Positions 16,982 through 25,783 of a DNA stretch of 64,000 nucleotides are shown one piece after another (positions within the stretch are counted from its first letter, which is position 1; each line of letters starts with the position of its first letter). A program made the position numbers and the translations under genes. The DNA is from Apibacter raozihei (GTDB taxonomy: Bacteria; Bacteroidota; Bacteroidia; Flavobacteriales; Weeksellaceae), in the NCBI RefSeq assembly GCF_004014855.1, contig NZ_CP034930.1:1426001-1490000 (forward strand). The letters are read 5' to 3'. The notes beneath the pieces are model-generated. The model was not told the origin of the DNA, did no database searches, and saw only the letters and a list, made by a program, of their open reading frames with translations.

Positions 16982-17962
16982 TTAGAAAGCTACAGGTTTT
17001 AATTTAAGTCCTTCCGATTCATCCAATCCAAATAATAGGTTCATATTTTGTACAGCTTGACCAGCTGCTCCTTTTGTAAGATTATCTATAATAGAGGTGA
17101 TCAGGATTATATCTTTATGTTTCTGGATTTGTAATAGGCACTTGTTGGTATTTATAACTTGTTTTAGTGCTACAGGCTTTTCAGAAACTAAAGTGAAAGG
17201 GTGGTTTTTATAATATTCTTTATATACATGTATAGCTTCACTTTCAGATAGATCAGATTTTAGGTAAATACCTGCTAAGATTCCTCTGGTAAAGTCTCCA
17301 CGCATGGGAAGAAAATAAAGTTGAGGTAGTAGATTTCCTACTTGCTGCATGCTTTGTACTATTTCAGCTTCATGCTGGTGAGTAAATTCTTTATAAAAGG
17401 AAGCATTGTTGTTTCTCCAGCTGAAATGTGTTGAAGAGGAAAGAGATTGGCCAGCTCCCGTGGATCCAGTTACTGCATTAATATGAATTTCGGGATTTAA
17501 TAAACCCTTTTTTGCTACAGGTAATAAAGCAAGCTGGATGGCAGTAGCAAAACATCCTGGATTGGCAATATTTGCTACTTTTTTTATTTCTTCCTTATGT
17601 AATTCAGGAAGTCCATATACAAAAGATCTCTCCTGAAAGTTATGATTAGGTTTTACTCTGAAATCGTTACTTAAATCAATAATTTTAGTGTTTTCTGAAT
17701 AAGGATTATTCTCAAGGAACTGTCTGGATTTTCCATGTCCTAAACAAAGAAATACAACATCGCAAGTCTTATCAATGGTATCTGAAAAAATTAAATTTGT
17801 TTCTCCTAAAAGATCATCATGTACCTTATCAATGGGGTTTCCTGCATTGGAAGTACTGTAGATAGAAGTAATCTCAACCTTAGAATGATTGATTAGAATT
17901 CGTAATAGTTCTCCGGCTGTGTAACCTGCTCCACCTACAATACTTACTTTAATTTTTTTCAT
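16982..17962 (-). CDS. argC: N-acyl-gamma-glutamyl-phosphate reductase
   Basis: NADPH-dependent reduction of N-acylglutamyl phosphate to the semialdehyde. The 326 residues begin with the Rossmann motif SIVGGAGYTAGELLRIL (about 7-23). The active-site Cys is in ANPGCFATAIQLALLP (about 132-147), and the His-containing catalytic loop is FTHQHEAEI (about 193-201). The 5-bp gap to argG marks co-transcription. The 260-bp non-coding stretch downstream separates it from proC. Confidence 0.93.
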   Translation of the reverse strand: MKKIKVSIVGGAGYTAGELLRILINHSKVEITSIYSTSNAGNPIDKVHDDLLGETNLIFSDTIDKTCDVVFLCLGHGKSRQFLENNPYSENTKIIDLSNDFRVKPNHNFQERSFVYGLPELHKEEIKKVANIANPGCFATAIQLALLPVAKKGLLNPEIHINAVTGSTGAGQSLSSSTHFSWRNNNASFYKEFTHQHEAEIVQSMQQVGNLLPQLYFLPMRGDFTRGILAGIYLKSDLSESEAIHVYKEYYKNHPFTLVSEKPVALKQVINTNKCLLQIQKHKDIILITSIIDNLTKGAAGQAVQNMNLLFGLDESEGLKLKPVAF

Positions 17963-17967
17963 GTATT

Positions 17968-19155
17968 TTAATCTTTATTGTCAAAGCTATGATAAATTTT
18001 TAGCTGATTCCCAAATATTTTAATAAAACCGCGAGCATCTCTGCTGTCCCATGCTTCGTTTTCTTCTCCGTAGGTTGCTACTTTAGACTGCATCATGTCA
18101 TAAGGCGATTCAATTCCTATCATGTGAAAGTGATAAGGGTTAAGCTGAATTTTCACTTTTCCGGTCACATGTTTTTGAGAGGATTCTAAAAAGGCTTCCA
18201 TATCTCGCATAACCGGATCTAAATATTGAGCTTCGTGAAGCAAAGTCCCATACCAGTTGGCTAATGATTCCTTATGTAACAACTGCCATCTGGAAAGAGT
18301 GTGTTTTTCTAATAAGTGATGAGCTTTAATAATCAGCATAGGGGCTGGCGCTTCAAAACCTACTCTTCCTTTAATTCCTAAGATAGTGTCACCTACATGT
18401 ATGTCTCTCCCGATAGCATATCTGCCCCCTATCTTGTTCAGTTCTTGTATAAGCTGAACGGAATTCATTTTATTTCCATTTAGACCTACAGGTTCTCCTT
18501 GATCAAATTCTATTTCAATAATTGCAGGATTAGATTCAGAAAGTTGCGTTGGATAAGCATCTTCCGGGAGTGCCTGATTGGAAGTTAAAGTTTGAACTCC
18601 TCCTACGGATGTTCCCCATATTCCTTTATTGATTGAATATTTTGCCTTTTCCCAATTCATATCTACTCCGTTTTTTTGTAAGTAGTCTACTTCTTGTTGT
18701 CTGGATAATTTTTCGTCGCGGATAGGGGTAATAATTTTAGATTTAGGAGAGATGACAGCAAAAGCCACATCAAAACGGATCTGATCGTTACCTGCCCCGG
18801 TACTTCCGTGTACAATATATTCAGCGTCTACGGACTTGGAATATTCAGCAATAGCTATAGATTGAAACATACGTTCAGCACTTACAGACAGCGGATATGT
18901 GTTGTTTTTTAAGATATTTCCGTAAATTAAGTATCGTAAGCAATCTTTATAAAACTTATCTGTTACATCGATAGTCTCGTGATGTTTAGAGCCCAATTCA
19001 TAGGCTCTGTTTTCAATTTGTTTAAGTTCTTCATCAGAAAATCCTCCCGTGTTTACAATTACCGTATGCACTTCCATTCCATGCTCTTTGGTCAAATTTA
19101 CTAAACAATATGAGGTATCTAATCCGCCGCTATAGGCTAAAACTGCTTTTTTCAT
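17968..19155 (-). CDS. argG: Argininosuccinate synthase
   Basis: ATP-dependent condensation of citrulline with aspartate. The 395-residue length is normal. Motifs: the PP-loop AYSGGLDTSYCL (about 7-18), HGSTGAGNDQIRFD (about 116-129), KGIWGTSVGG, GRVGFEAPA and IGIESPYDMM near the end. It follows the GNAT gene by 12 bp. It acts after ArgE has released free citrulline. Confidence 0.95.
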   Translation of the reverse strand: MKKAVLAYSGGLDTSYCLVNLTKEHGMEVHTVIVNTGGFSDEELKQIENRAYELGSKHHETIDVTDKFYKDCLRYLIYGNILKNNTYPLSVSAERMFQSIAIAEYSKSVDAEYIVHGSTGAGNDQIRFDVAFAVISPKSKIITPIRDEKLSRQQEVDYLQKNGVDMNWEKAKYSINKGIWGTSVGGVQTLTSNQALPEDAYPTQLSESNPAIIEIEFDQGEPVGLNGNKMNSVQLIQELNKIGGRYAIGRDIHVGDTILGIKGRVGFEAPAPMLIIKAHHLLEKHTLSRWQLLHKESLANWYGTLLHEAQYLDPVMRDMEAFLESSQKHVTGKVKIQLNPYHFHMIGIESPYDMMQSKVATYGEENEAWDSRDARGFIKIFGNQLKIYHSFDNKD

Positions 19156-19167
19156 TCCTATTAGTCT

Positions 19168-19830
19168 TTATGAAGTTTTTACTTGAGAATTACCGGCATC
19201 TTTTTTAGGTTTTAAAAAAAGTGCCTGTTTTATTTTTTTTAAATGTACGATCACTTTTTTATCCAAAGTTTTTTTATCTCCATCCTGAGTGTTTCTATTT
19301 TGTTCTTTGGGGTCAAATAACATTCCGGTACATAAACACATTTTGTTTTGTTTGCTTTGTAATATGTTGAAATTGGTACAGGTTCTGCATCCATTCCAGA
19401 ATTCCGGATCTTCAGTTAACTCTGAAAACGTTACGGGTTTATATCCAAGTTCTGAATTGATTTTCATAACAGCCAGTCCCGTTGTTATACCAAATATTTT
19501 AGCCTCTGGAAATTTTTTTCTTGTATAATCAAAAACAAAACGTTTAATTTTTTTTGCAAGTCCTAAGCTTCTGTAATCCGGGTGTACTATGAGTCCTGAA
19601 TGTACGACAAATTCACCATTCTGCCATTTTTCAATGTAACAAAATCCTGCAAATTTTTCTCCTTCCAGAGCAATTACAGCCTGCCGCTGATCCATTTTAG
19701 TATGAATATATTCAGGAGTTCGTTTAGCGATACCTGTACCTCTGACAATTGCAGACTGATATATGGTTTCACATATTTCTTCCGCATAATGGTAATGTTC
19801 TTCAGTTGCAACAACAATATTGATATTCAT
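19168..19830 (-). CDS. GNAT-family acyltransferase, candidate N-acylglutamate synthase
   Basis: A 220-residue protein and first gene of the arginine cluster. The GNAT acyl-CoA-binding motif is seen around VHPDYRSLGLAKKIKRF (about 82-98). A cysteine group follows at Cys148, Cys151, Cys165 and Cys167 (NGCRTC and MCLCTGM), which could bind a metal. The C-terminal 45 residues are Lys-rich and probably disordered. No argA, argJ or argO-type synthase is otherwise in the cluster, so this protein is the best candidate for the step that acylates glutamate, with succinyl-CoA if the ArgF' prediction holds. The fold is confident, the role inferred from position. Confidence 0.8.
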   Translation of the reverse strand: MNINIVVATEEHYHYAEEICETIYQSAIVRGTGIAKRTPEYIHTKMDQRQAVIALEGEKFAGFCYIEKWQNGEFVVHSGLIVHPDYRSLGLAKKIKRFVFDYTRKKFPEAKIFGITTGLAVMKINSELGYKPVTFSELTEDPEFWNGCRTCTNFNILQSKQNKMCLCTGMLFDPKEQNRNTQDGDKKTLDKKVIVHLKKIKQALFLKPKKDAGNSQVKTS

Positions 19831-20075
19831 CTTTTGATAATAAATTATAAAATGTGAGGTGAGAAACAGTTGCTTTTAAATTGAACTGTGTATAATACTG
19901 GTGTGTCGGCTTTGGAAATTTAAATCAAAGCCTAACCTGCCTACAAAAAAAATCTGTTGGAGAAGTGCTATCAACGTGAACAGTATTCTTAGTACTGTTA
20001 AAAAATAAATTAAGATTTTTCAACTTTTAAAATCTGAATTTTTACTTTTTGTTTTATTAAGAAAGTACAAATTTA
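19831..20075 (-). promoter_or_regulatory. Long structured leader and -7 element of the arginine cluster
   Basis: A minus-strand -7 box TAAATTTG (20075-20068) matches TAnnTTTG, giving a leader of about 230 nt before the GNAT gene. The leader is much richer in G and C than flanking sequence and contains two clear hairpins: arms AACAGTA/TACTGTT (19979-19999) and GGCTTTG/CAAAGCC (19908-19932). AACAG near 19956 and CTGTT near 19868 could pair at longer range. I recognise no known riboswitch class. The frame across the leader is open for over 40 codons on the minus strand but lacks ATG or GTG. A cis-acting RNA controlling arginine synthesis is the natural inference. The other part of this 460-bp gap holds only AT-rich sequence and the divergent promoter. 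Confidence 0.45.
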
Positions 20076-20226
20076 AGATTTATTTTTAGTATTAAAATAA
20101 AAATATTGAAAAAATTACATAAGAGTGTAAGTGCAGCTTTATTATTTTTGATTTTAAAATAAGTGTTTGATTTTCATATACACACTTATTTGTATACGAA
20201 AATCTGAAAATGGTGGTTTTGCATGG

Positions 20227-20254
20227 TTGTTGTTCTATAATTATTTTAACTTTA
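20227..20254 (+). promoter_or_regulatory. Weak promoter of the histidine phosphatase gene
   Basis: TTG at 20227-20229 and TAACTTTA at 20247-20254 (one mismatch to TAnnTTTG) are 17 bp apart, with the start codon 37 bp further on. Confidence 0.3.
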
Positions 20255-20290
20255 CGGTAAACAATTAAATCATTTTAAATTATAGCTTTT

Positions 20291-20998
20291 ATGAGTTCGA
20301 AAGTAACATTTTATATAGCACGTCATGGAAAAACAATTTTAAATACTTTAGGTAGGGTTCAGGGTTGGAGCGACTCTCCTTTAACGGAGGCAGGTGTAGA
20401 AGTAGCAGAGTTTTTAGGGGCAGGGTTAAGAGATATTCATTTTTCTTCTGCTTTTTGCAGTGATTTGAGAAGAACAAAAGAAACTATAAATATCATTCTG
20501 GCTAATCAGGGGCAAAATGATCTAAAAGTAATTGAAAAAAAAGAATTAAGAGAAGTATGTTTTGGGAGTTACGAATCTAATCATACTCATATTATGTGGA
20601 AGGATGCGGCCTTATATCTTCACTATACCAACAGTGGGGATTTATTACATGATGTTTTTGATGTTTCAAAACCTGTAACTTATGAACAGGTTGTGAATAC
20701 TATAAAAGTACTTGATGAGATGAATATGGCAGAAAGCTTTATTGAAGTTGAAAGCCGTACACAAAAGGCATTGTTTGAAATAGCTGAGAGTGAAAGTAAG
20801 TACAATGAGGATAGAAATGTTTTATTAGTTGCTCACGGAATGTGTATTAAGTTTATGCTTATGAATTTAGGAGCAAGAGAGTTAATTAAATCTGATTTGG
20901 GTAATGCTTCGATCAGTAAAGTAATTTATGAAAACGGGGAATTCTATGTTGAGACAATGGGGGATATGAGTTATGTTGAAAGAGGTAGACTTTTGTAG
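20291..20998 (+). CDS. Histidine phosphatase family protein
   Basis: A 235-residue member of the phosphoglycerate-mutase-like superfamily. The phosphohistidine motif is ARHGKTILNTLGRVQGW (about residues 9-25), with LRRTKET for the second phosphate pocket Arg. The second catalytic His is in VLLVAHGMCIKFM (about 178-190). The mid-protein insert (about 90-150) differs from glycolytic dPGM, so a broad phosphatase is more likely than a mutase. It is divergent from the arginine cluster and appears monocistronic. Substrate unknown. Confidence 0.85.
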   Translation: MSSKVTFYIARHGKTILNTLGRVQGWSDSPLTEAGVEVAEFLGAGLRDIHFSSAFCSDLRRTKETINIILANQGQNDLKVIEKKELREVCFGSYESNHTHIMWKDAALYLHYTNSGDLLHDVFDVSKPVTYEQVVNTIKVLDEMNMAESFIEVESRTQKALFEIAESESKYNEDRNVLLVAHGMCIKFMLMNLGARELIKSDLGNASISKVIYENGEFYVETMGDMSYVERGRLL

Positions 20999-21358
20999 TG
21001 AGATTTTCCTTTATTTTATAAATAATAATTTTAGTCCATTGTTTGGTTTAAATTGTGACATTTTTTGTCAATAAAAAATTATATATGTCAGATTTGTTTT
21101 ATTTATTGAGAAATTTATTACTACGAGTTCACTAAAGTGTTGCTTATCAATAATGAGTTGCAAAAAAAACAAAATAAAATTTAAATATGTCAGTATAGAT
21201 ATCCAATTTTAAAATGCTTACTTGTTACTTTGCACTTGTAATTATCAGTCGATAATGTGAAATTGATTGAATTAATTATTCTGGAATTAAAATTAATTCA
21301 GTATTAAGTAATTAATTAGGCATATTTAAAAAAATACATATATTTCGTATTTTCCCAG
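20999..21358 (+). other. Gene-free stretch, possible small RNA
   Basis: No open frame longer than about 13 codons. It contains a near-consensus -7 box TTACTTTG around 21213-21220, an AT-rich inverted repeat GAATTAATT/AATTAATTC near 21270-21300, and then the strong plus-strand terminator at 21359-21385. Since the terminator is 360 bp past the nearest upstream gene, a short non-coding transcript of about 160 nt is possible, but a long 3' tail of the phosphatase mRNA is equally so. Confidence 0.25.
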
Positions 21359-21385
21359 TAAGCCACTCTTTAAAAGAGTGGCTTA
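21359..21385 (+). terminator. Rho-independent terminator
   Basis: Perfect 13-bp arms TAAGCCACTCTTT/AAAGAGTGGCTTA around one base, followed by TTTTATT. It lies upstream of the HhH gene and insulates it from whatever is transcribed before. Confidence 0.75.
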
Positions 21386-21442
21386 TTTTATTGTGAGTTA
21401 CCACATTTTTTTATAATTTTATCTTATATTTTAATCTTTGAC

Positions 21443-22507
21443 ATGGTAAATTTACGATTGAAAATGATACGTGAGCAACGTTTAGGTGTATGTATATTAT
21501 TGGGATTTATTTTATTTGCTGAGGTAATTTTACACAAGGATATTTTCAAAGAAGGTGAAATTGAATTTCAGGAACTTACTTTAGAATGGCAAAATGTTCA
21601 ATCAGATAAAAATAATTATGAGCCTGTTCAATCAAATTTGAAACCCTTTAATCCTAATTCGTTAAGTAAGGAGCAATGGCTTGAGTTAGGATTTACAGAA
21701 CGCCAAGCCGAAGTTATTCTAAAATATAAAAAAAAGCTGGGAGGCTCTTTTACATCCAAATTGCAATTAAAAGAATGCTTTATAATTACGGAAAGAAAAT
21801 ATAAAGAATTGGAACCTTTTTTATTGATAGATGCTCATTATGCATTTAAGCAGACAGAAGATAAAAAAACGATAAATTATAAAATAAAAAAATTTGATCC
21901 CAATATTTTAAAAAGTGACGATTGGATAAGCATGGGTTTTACTGAAAAGCAAGCTGAAGTCATTTTGAAATACAAAAAAACTCTGGGAGGTAATTTTGTT
22001 TCAAAAGAACAGTTGAAAAAATGTTACGTAATCAGTGAAAATAAATATAAAGAACTATACCCTTACATAGTGATAAATGAAACTGTAAATCGTAAGGTTG
22101 AGCATCTGGCTGATGTAACAAGTCCTCGTCATGAAATTATTAAAAAAGATTTGAATAGTACTACATATAAAGAGCTTTGGCCACATGTAAAAGATGCTTA
22201 TATAATAAATCGTATTCTTAAATTCAGAGAAGCATTGGGCGGATTTGTTTCTGTAGATCAGATTAATGAGGTATATGGAATATCAAAAGAAGTTTCTGAA
22301 AAACTGGTTAGTTATTATAAAATAGATATATCAAAGGTTGAAAAAATAGATCTTAAATTATGTACGGAAGAAAAATTAAAAAAACATGTTTATTTCCGAA
22401 AATATAAAGATGTGATTGTTAAAGCACGAAGTGAAGGGAAAGACCCGGTTACAGTTCTTAAGCAAACAGATCCTGCCTATGAATTAATGATAAAATATAT
22501 AAAGTAA
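21443..22507 (+). CDS. Membrane-anchored helix-hairpin-helix repeat protein (ComEA-like)
   Basis: A 354-residue protein. One membrane segment at about residues 12-30 is followed by tandem HhH-type units: EQWLELGFTERQAEVILKYKKKLGG (about 73-97), DDWISMGFTEKQAEVILKYKK (about 156-176) and a third, more divergent copy around 236-275. Each unit ends with a conserved xVSxxQLKxCYxISExKYKEL stretch. This layout is typical of Bacteroidota proteins annotated as HhH or ComEA family, which bind DNA in natural transformation; ComEA itself has just one such unit. DNA-uptake involvement is inferred. It is monocistronic between two terminators. An in-frame ATG at 21464 is an alternative start. Confidence 0.75.
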   Translation: MVNLRLKMIREQRLGVCILLGFILFAEVILHKDIFKEGEIEFQELTLEWQNVQSDKNNYEPVQSNLKPFNPNSLSKEQWLELGFTERQAEVILKYKKKLGGSFTSKLQLKECFIITERKYKELEPFLLIDAHYAFKQTEDKKTINYKIKKFDPNILKSDDWISMGFTEKQAEVILKYKKTLGGNFVSKEQLKKCYVISENKYKELYPYIVINETVNRKVEHLADVTSPRHEIIKKDLNSTTYKELWPHVKDAYIINRILKFREALGGFVSVDQINEVYGISKEVSEKLVSYYKIDISKVEKIDLKLCTEEKLKKHVYFRKYKDVIVKARSEGKDPVTVLKQTDPAYELMIKYIK

Positions 22508-22516
22508 AAAGTAAAA

Positions 22517-22539
22517 AGGCAGTTATTTTGTAACTGCCT
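22517..22539. terminator. Bidirectional terminator, HhH gene / ribB
   Basis: Stem AGGCAGTTA/TAACTGCCT with loop TTTTG, between convergent genes. A-rich sequence lies upstream and a T5 run follows. Confidence 0.75.
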
Positions 22540-22546
22540 GATATTT

Positions 22547-23674
22547 TTAAATTTTAATTTCTTCTGTAATTTCTATGTCGTATCCATCCAGAGATAAATT
22601 TTTTCCGGGATTTTGAGTTATACTCATAATTTTTTTGATTCCGAGATCTTTAATGATTTGTGCACCTATTCCAAAGTCTCTTTCATCTGTATTGGCAAGA
22701 GTAATATTATCACCAGCCAAATATTTTTTAACTTCGTTAAGATTGGAGGCAACGGAAGTATGTGAATAATATGGATTATTTATAAACAAAATAGCTCCTT
22801 TTTGTTCCTTGTTGATAATTTCAATTGTTTTTTCCAAAATATTTTCTTCTCCTTTTGAGAGTAATTTAAATAAGTCGGTATAAGAGTTCATGGAATTAAC
22901 CCTTACCGGAACAATATCATTTTCGGATAAATTACCCTTAGTTAGAGCAAAATGAACCTGATCGTTTGTTTTATCCCTATAAGTAACCATTAGGAAATCT
23001 CCAAAATGAGTACTTATAGTATCTTCGTCAATTTTTTCAATAAGAGAATCGTATTTTAACCTATAAGCTATCAAATCCTTAATAGTGACAATCTTTAAGT
23101 TAAACTTTTCCGCAACTTCAACCAGCTGAGGTAAGCGAGCCATACTTCCGTCTTCATTCATTATTTCAATTAATACTCCGGTAGAAGGCATTCCGGCAAG
23201 TTGAAGCAAGTCAACTGCAGCTTCAGTGTGTCCGTTTCTTTTTAAGACTCCCCCTTTTTTAGCAATTAATGGGAATATATGGCCAGGGCGACCAAAATCT
23301 TCAGGCTTTATATTTTCATCAGCCAGAGCACGAATAGTTTTGGAACGATCAGAAGCTGAAATTCCAGTGCTTACACCATGTCCCAGTAAATCAACAGATA
23401 CAGTAAATGCTGTTCCTTTAGGGTCAGTATTTTTACCGACCATAAACTCCAAATTGAGTTCTTCTGCGCGTTTCGGTGTCAGAGGAGCACAAACCAGTCC
23501 TCTTCCGTACATAGTCATAAAATTAATGGTTTCAGGAGTCATAGTGGAAGCTGCCGCTATAAAATCTCCTTCATTCTCTCTGTCTTCATCATCTACAACT
23601 ATGATTACTTTGCCTTGTCTCAGATCTTCCAAAGCCTCAGCAATTGTATTTATTTTTAATTCTGTATTTATCAT
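22547..23674 (-). CDS. ribB: 3,4-dihydroxy-2-butanone-4-phosphate synthase with degenerate RibA-like domain
   Basis: Riboflavin synthesis from ribulose 5-phosphate, 375 residues. The N-terminal half (about 5-205) is a complete RibB domain with the acidic loop VVDDEDRENEGD (about 26-37) and RNGHTEAAVDL (about 146-156). The C-terminal half aligns with GTP cyclohydrolase II in layout, but the zinc site (three Cys around CxxGDxxxSxxCxC) is absent: VRVNSMNSYTDLF stands where V-R-x-H-S-E-C-L-T-G-D normally lies. So the second activity is probably lost and another ribA is needed elsewhere. The ATG overlaps the lptF/G stop by 4 bp. Confidence 0.9.
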   Translation of the reverse strand: MINTELKINTIAEALEDLRQGKVIIVVDDEDRENEGDFIAAASTMTPETINFMTMYGRGLVCAPLTPKRAEELNLEFMVGKNTDPKGTAFTVSVDLLGHGVSTGISASDRSKTIRALADENIKPEDFGRPGHIFPLIAKKGGVLKRNGHTEAAVDLLQLAGMPSTGVLIEIMNEDGSMARLPQLVEVAEKFNLKIVTIKDLIAYRLKYDSLIEKIDEDTISTHFGDFLMVTYRDKTNDQVHFALTKGNLSENDIVPVRVNSMNSYTDLFKLLSKGEENILEKTIEIINKEQKGAILFINNPYYSHTSVASNLNEVKKYLAGDNITLANTDERDFGIGAQIIKDLGIKKIMSITQNPGKNLSLDGYDIEITEEIKI

Positions 23675-25134
23675 TGGTATCTACTATGTTCTGTGTTTTT
23701 TTTCTTTTTAAATTTAGCAATAAATTTCTGTACCGGTTCTCGATATTTGTCTATATCAAATAATTCTGAATCTTTCATAGATTTTATAGTCAGGAATACT
23801 CCGAGTGGAAACAGTAACAGATTAGGCATCCATGATGCCCAATAGGCATTAAGTACCTGATTTTTTGCTAAATTTTCCATATATAATCCTATAACATAAA
23901 ATATGATGAAAATTATAACGGCAACCACTACGGGCATTCCAACTCCTCCTTTTCTTATAATTGAACCTAAGGGTGCACCAATCAAGAAGAATACAATACA
24001 GGTAAAGGAATAAGAGACCATATTTTTATGTTGCCACAGAATCATTTTTGATATATATTTTCCTGCAGATTTAATTTCGGCAGAACGTGTTTCTAATTCA
24101 TCTTTAGAAATTTTGACCTGATTGATAGCGTTTTTAACCAATTGTAGTTTGGTATCATCTTTAAGACGATTCCATTCAAAAGGTAATTTACTGTTCGAAT
24201 GTTTAACCGGTATAGAGTCTGTTTTACGAAAATCGCCCAGTAAAATCATAAGTGCGTTTTGAGATATACCTTTGTAATAAGTTTTATTAGAGTTTTTAAT
24301 GGAATCTATATAAGGAGTTAATTGCCTGAAGGATTTATAACGGAAATTATCTCCTCCGGATTCACGATCCAAAGATTCTTTTATTAAATCTGAAATATCA
24401 AAATATTGTGTAAGCGTATCAAATTTTATACGAGTTGCAGGTTGTTTTTGAAGATCTTTGGGACTTTTTCCCCTGATTTCATTCTGATAAATATATCCGT
24501 CGTATAATTCTAATTTTAAGTAATAATTATCTTTAGAAACAATCTCTCCTTTATCAGCAATTATGGTTTGTTGATCTTCAAATGGAGAAGCATTTTTATG
24601 AATAAAAACATCTTTCCATTCCCTGTCATCCTTGCCTCCTTTTTTACCTATTTTAATGCTATAAGGATTCATTTCTTTAATAAAACGTCCTTCTTCAAAG
24701 TTGAGGGCGGGGCGGGTCTGAACAATGTTAATTAACATATTTCTAGCTCTTCTCTGATTATCAGGAAGGGTGGTATTTGAAAAATAAAATAGCCAGATAG
24801 CCATTACTACTACAAACCCAAATAGTGGATACATTATTCTTGCAAGCGAAATTCCTGCGGATTTCATAGCTGCCAGTTCGTATCTTTCACCAAAACCGCC
24901 AAAGGCCATAATGGAAGATAAGAGTATGGTTAAAGGAAGAACTAAACGGATAACGTCCAAACCTAAATAATATAATAGTTTGGCAATATCCCAGAGAGTC
25001 AGCCCCTTTCCTAAAAATTTATCCATTTGAGTAAAGGCAAACTGAACTACGAAAATGAACATTAAAACACTGAAAATAAATAGAAAAGGACCAAAAAAAG
25101 TACGTATAATATACCAGTCTAACTTTTTAATCAT
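23671..25134 (-). CDS. LptF/LptG-family LPS export permease
   Basis: Inner-membrane permease of the LPS-extracting ABC transporter, YjgP/YjgQ family, 487 residues. It has N-terminal membrane helices (starting DWYIIRTFFGPFLFIFSVLMFIF), a long periplasmic beta-jellyroll region (about 125-350) and C-terminal helices (about 370-455). FGERYELAAMKSAGISLARIM at about 77-97 is the coupling-helix region. Bacteroidota proteins are longer than the roughly 360-residue E. coli ones. It sits between lolA (2-bp gap) and ribB (4-bp overlap), so the genes are translationally linked. Confidence 0.9.
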   Translation of the reverse strand: MIKKLDWYIIRTFFGPFLFIFSVLMFIFVVQFAFTQMDKFLGKGLTLWDIAKLLYYLGLDVIRLVLPLTILLSSIMAFGGFGERYELAAMKSAGISLARIMYPLFGFVVVMAIWLFYFSNTTLPDNQRRARNMLINIVQTRPALNFEEGRFIKEMNPYSIKIGKKGGKDDREWKDVFIHKNASPFEDQQTIIADKGEIVSKDNYYLKLELYDGYIYQNEIRGKSPKDLQKQPATRIKFDTLTQYFDISDLIKESLDRESGGDNFRYKSFRQLTPYIDSIKNSNKTYYKGISQNALMILLGDFRKTDSIPVKHSNSKLPFEWNRLKDDTKLQLVKNAINQVKISKDELETRSAEIKSAGKYISKMILWQHKNMVSYSFTCIVFFLIGAPLGSIIRKGGVGMPVVVAVIIFIIFYVIGLYMENLAKNQVLNAYWASWMPNLLLFPLGVFLTIKSMKDSELFDIDKYREPVQKFIAKFKKKKNTEHSRYQ

Positions 25135-25136
25135 GT

Positions 25137-25760
25137 TTATAACTCTGTGAGTGTATAATCTTTGTAATTATTTTTATCAAAGGTAAGTAAAGATTTATTA
25201 ACGATAAGGTTTTCTTTAAAATCTACCACAGTTAAGATCAGTGAACTTCCGTCATTATAATATTCGGAAACACGTACTATTTTATTATCGGATATAGCCA
25301 GCACAATAGATTTTGATTTTTTCTTGTCAGTAGGAATTAATCGTATTATACTGCATTTAACGTGATTGACCAGATTAGTTCCTTCATATGAAATGTCAAA
25401 TCCTTTTTTATAAAGATTCAGAATGCTCGTAGGGGATAAACTTTCACCGTCTTCTTTTCCTGTTGAAGTAATTTCTTTATCCTCTTTCGAAATGGTGTAA
25501 ATTTTATTTCCGTCGAATATCTGAGTGACATTTGGTAATATTAAATGGTATTTTTCACCAGCTGCATATATCTGACCTGTTTCTGCACTGCTTTTCTGGT
25601 TAGGAACGGTATATAGGAAATTGAATTTGAGATAGAAAGTTGTGCTTTTACTAAGCTTTTCACTTGCTGTATCAAGTAATTTTTTTGCTTCAGGATCAAT
25701 TTTTTGAGCTCCGATAAAAATGGTAGAAATAAGAAATATAAGTGCAAATGTTTTTTTCAT
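25137..25760 (-). CDS. lolA: Outer-membrane lipoprotein carrier protein LolA-like
   Basis: Periplasmic chaperone for lipoprotein transport, 207 residues. The signal peptide (about 1-18) ends FIGAQK. The rest is the LolA-type half-barrel of antiparallel strands (FYLKFNFLYTVPN, TGQIYAAGEKYHLILPNVTQIFDGNKIYTIS). The ftsK-lolA-lptF/G order is common in this phylum and couples lipoprotein and LPS transport genes to chromosome segregation. Start ATG at 25760, 23 bp after ftsK. Confidence 0.82.
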   Translation of the reverse strand: MKKTFALIFLISTIFIGAQKIDPEAKKLLDTASEKLSKSTTFYLKFNFLYTVPNQKSSAETGQIYAAGEKYHLILPNVTQIFDGNKIYTISKEDKEITSTGKEDGESLSPTSILNLYKKGFDISYEGTNLVNHVKCSIIRLIPTDKKKSKSIVLAISDNKIVRVSEYYNDGSSLILTVVDFKENLIVNKSLLTFDKNNYKDYTLTEL

Positions 25761-25783
25761 GATTTAAGATTTTAAAAATAGTT

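Noticed and set aside
19831-20075. A known riboswitch (TPP, SAM, cobalamin) or SRP RNA
   Set aside because: None of the conserved core sequences of those RNAs could be found on either strand.
20291-20998. Glycolytic phosphoglycerate mutase
   Set aside because: The RHG motif is present, but the middle insert and motif context differ from dPGM, so only histidine phosphatase family is supported.
22547-23674. Bifunctional RibBA
   Set aside because: The GTP cyclohydrolase II zinc cysteines are missing, so only the RibB activity is supported.
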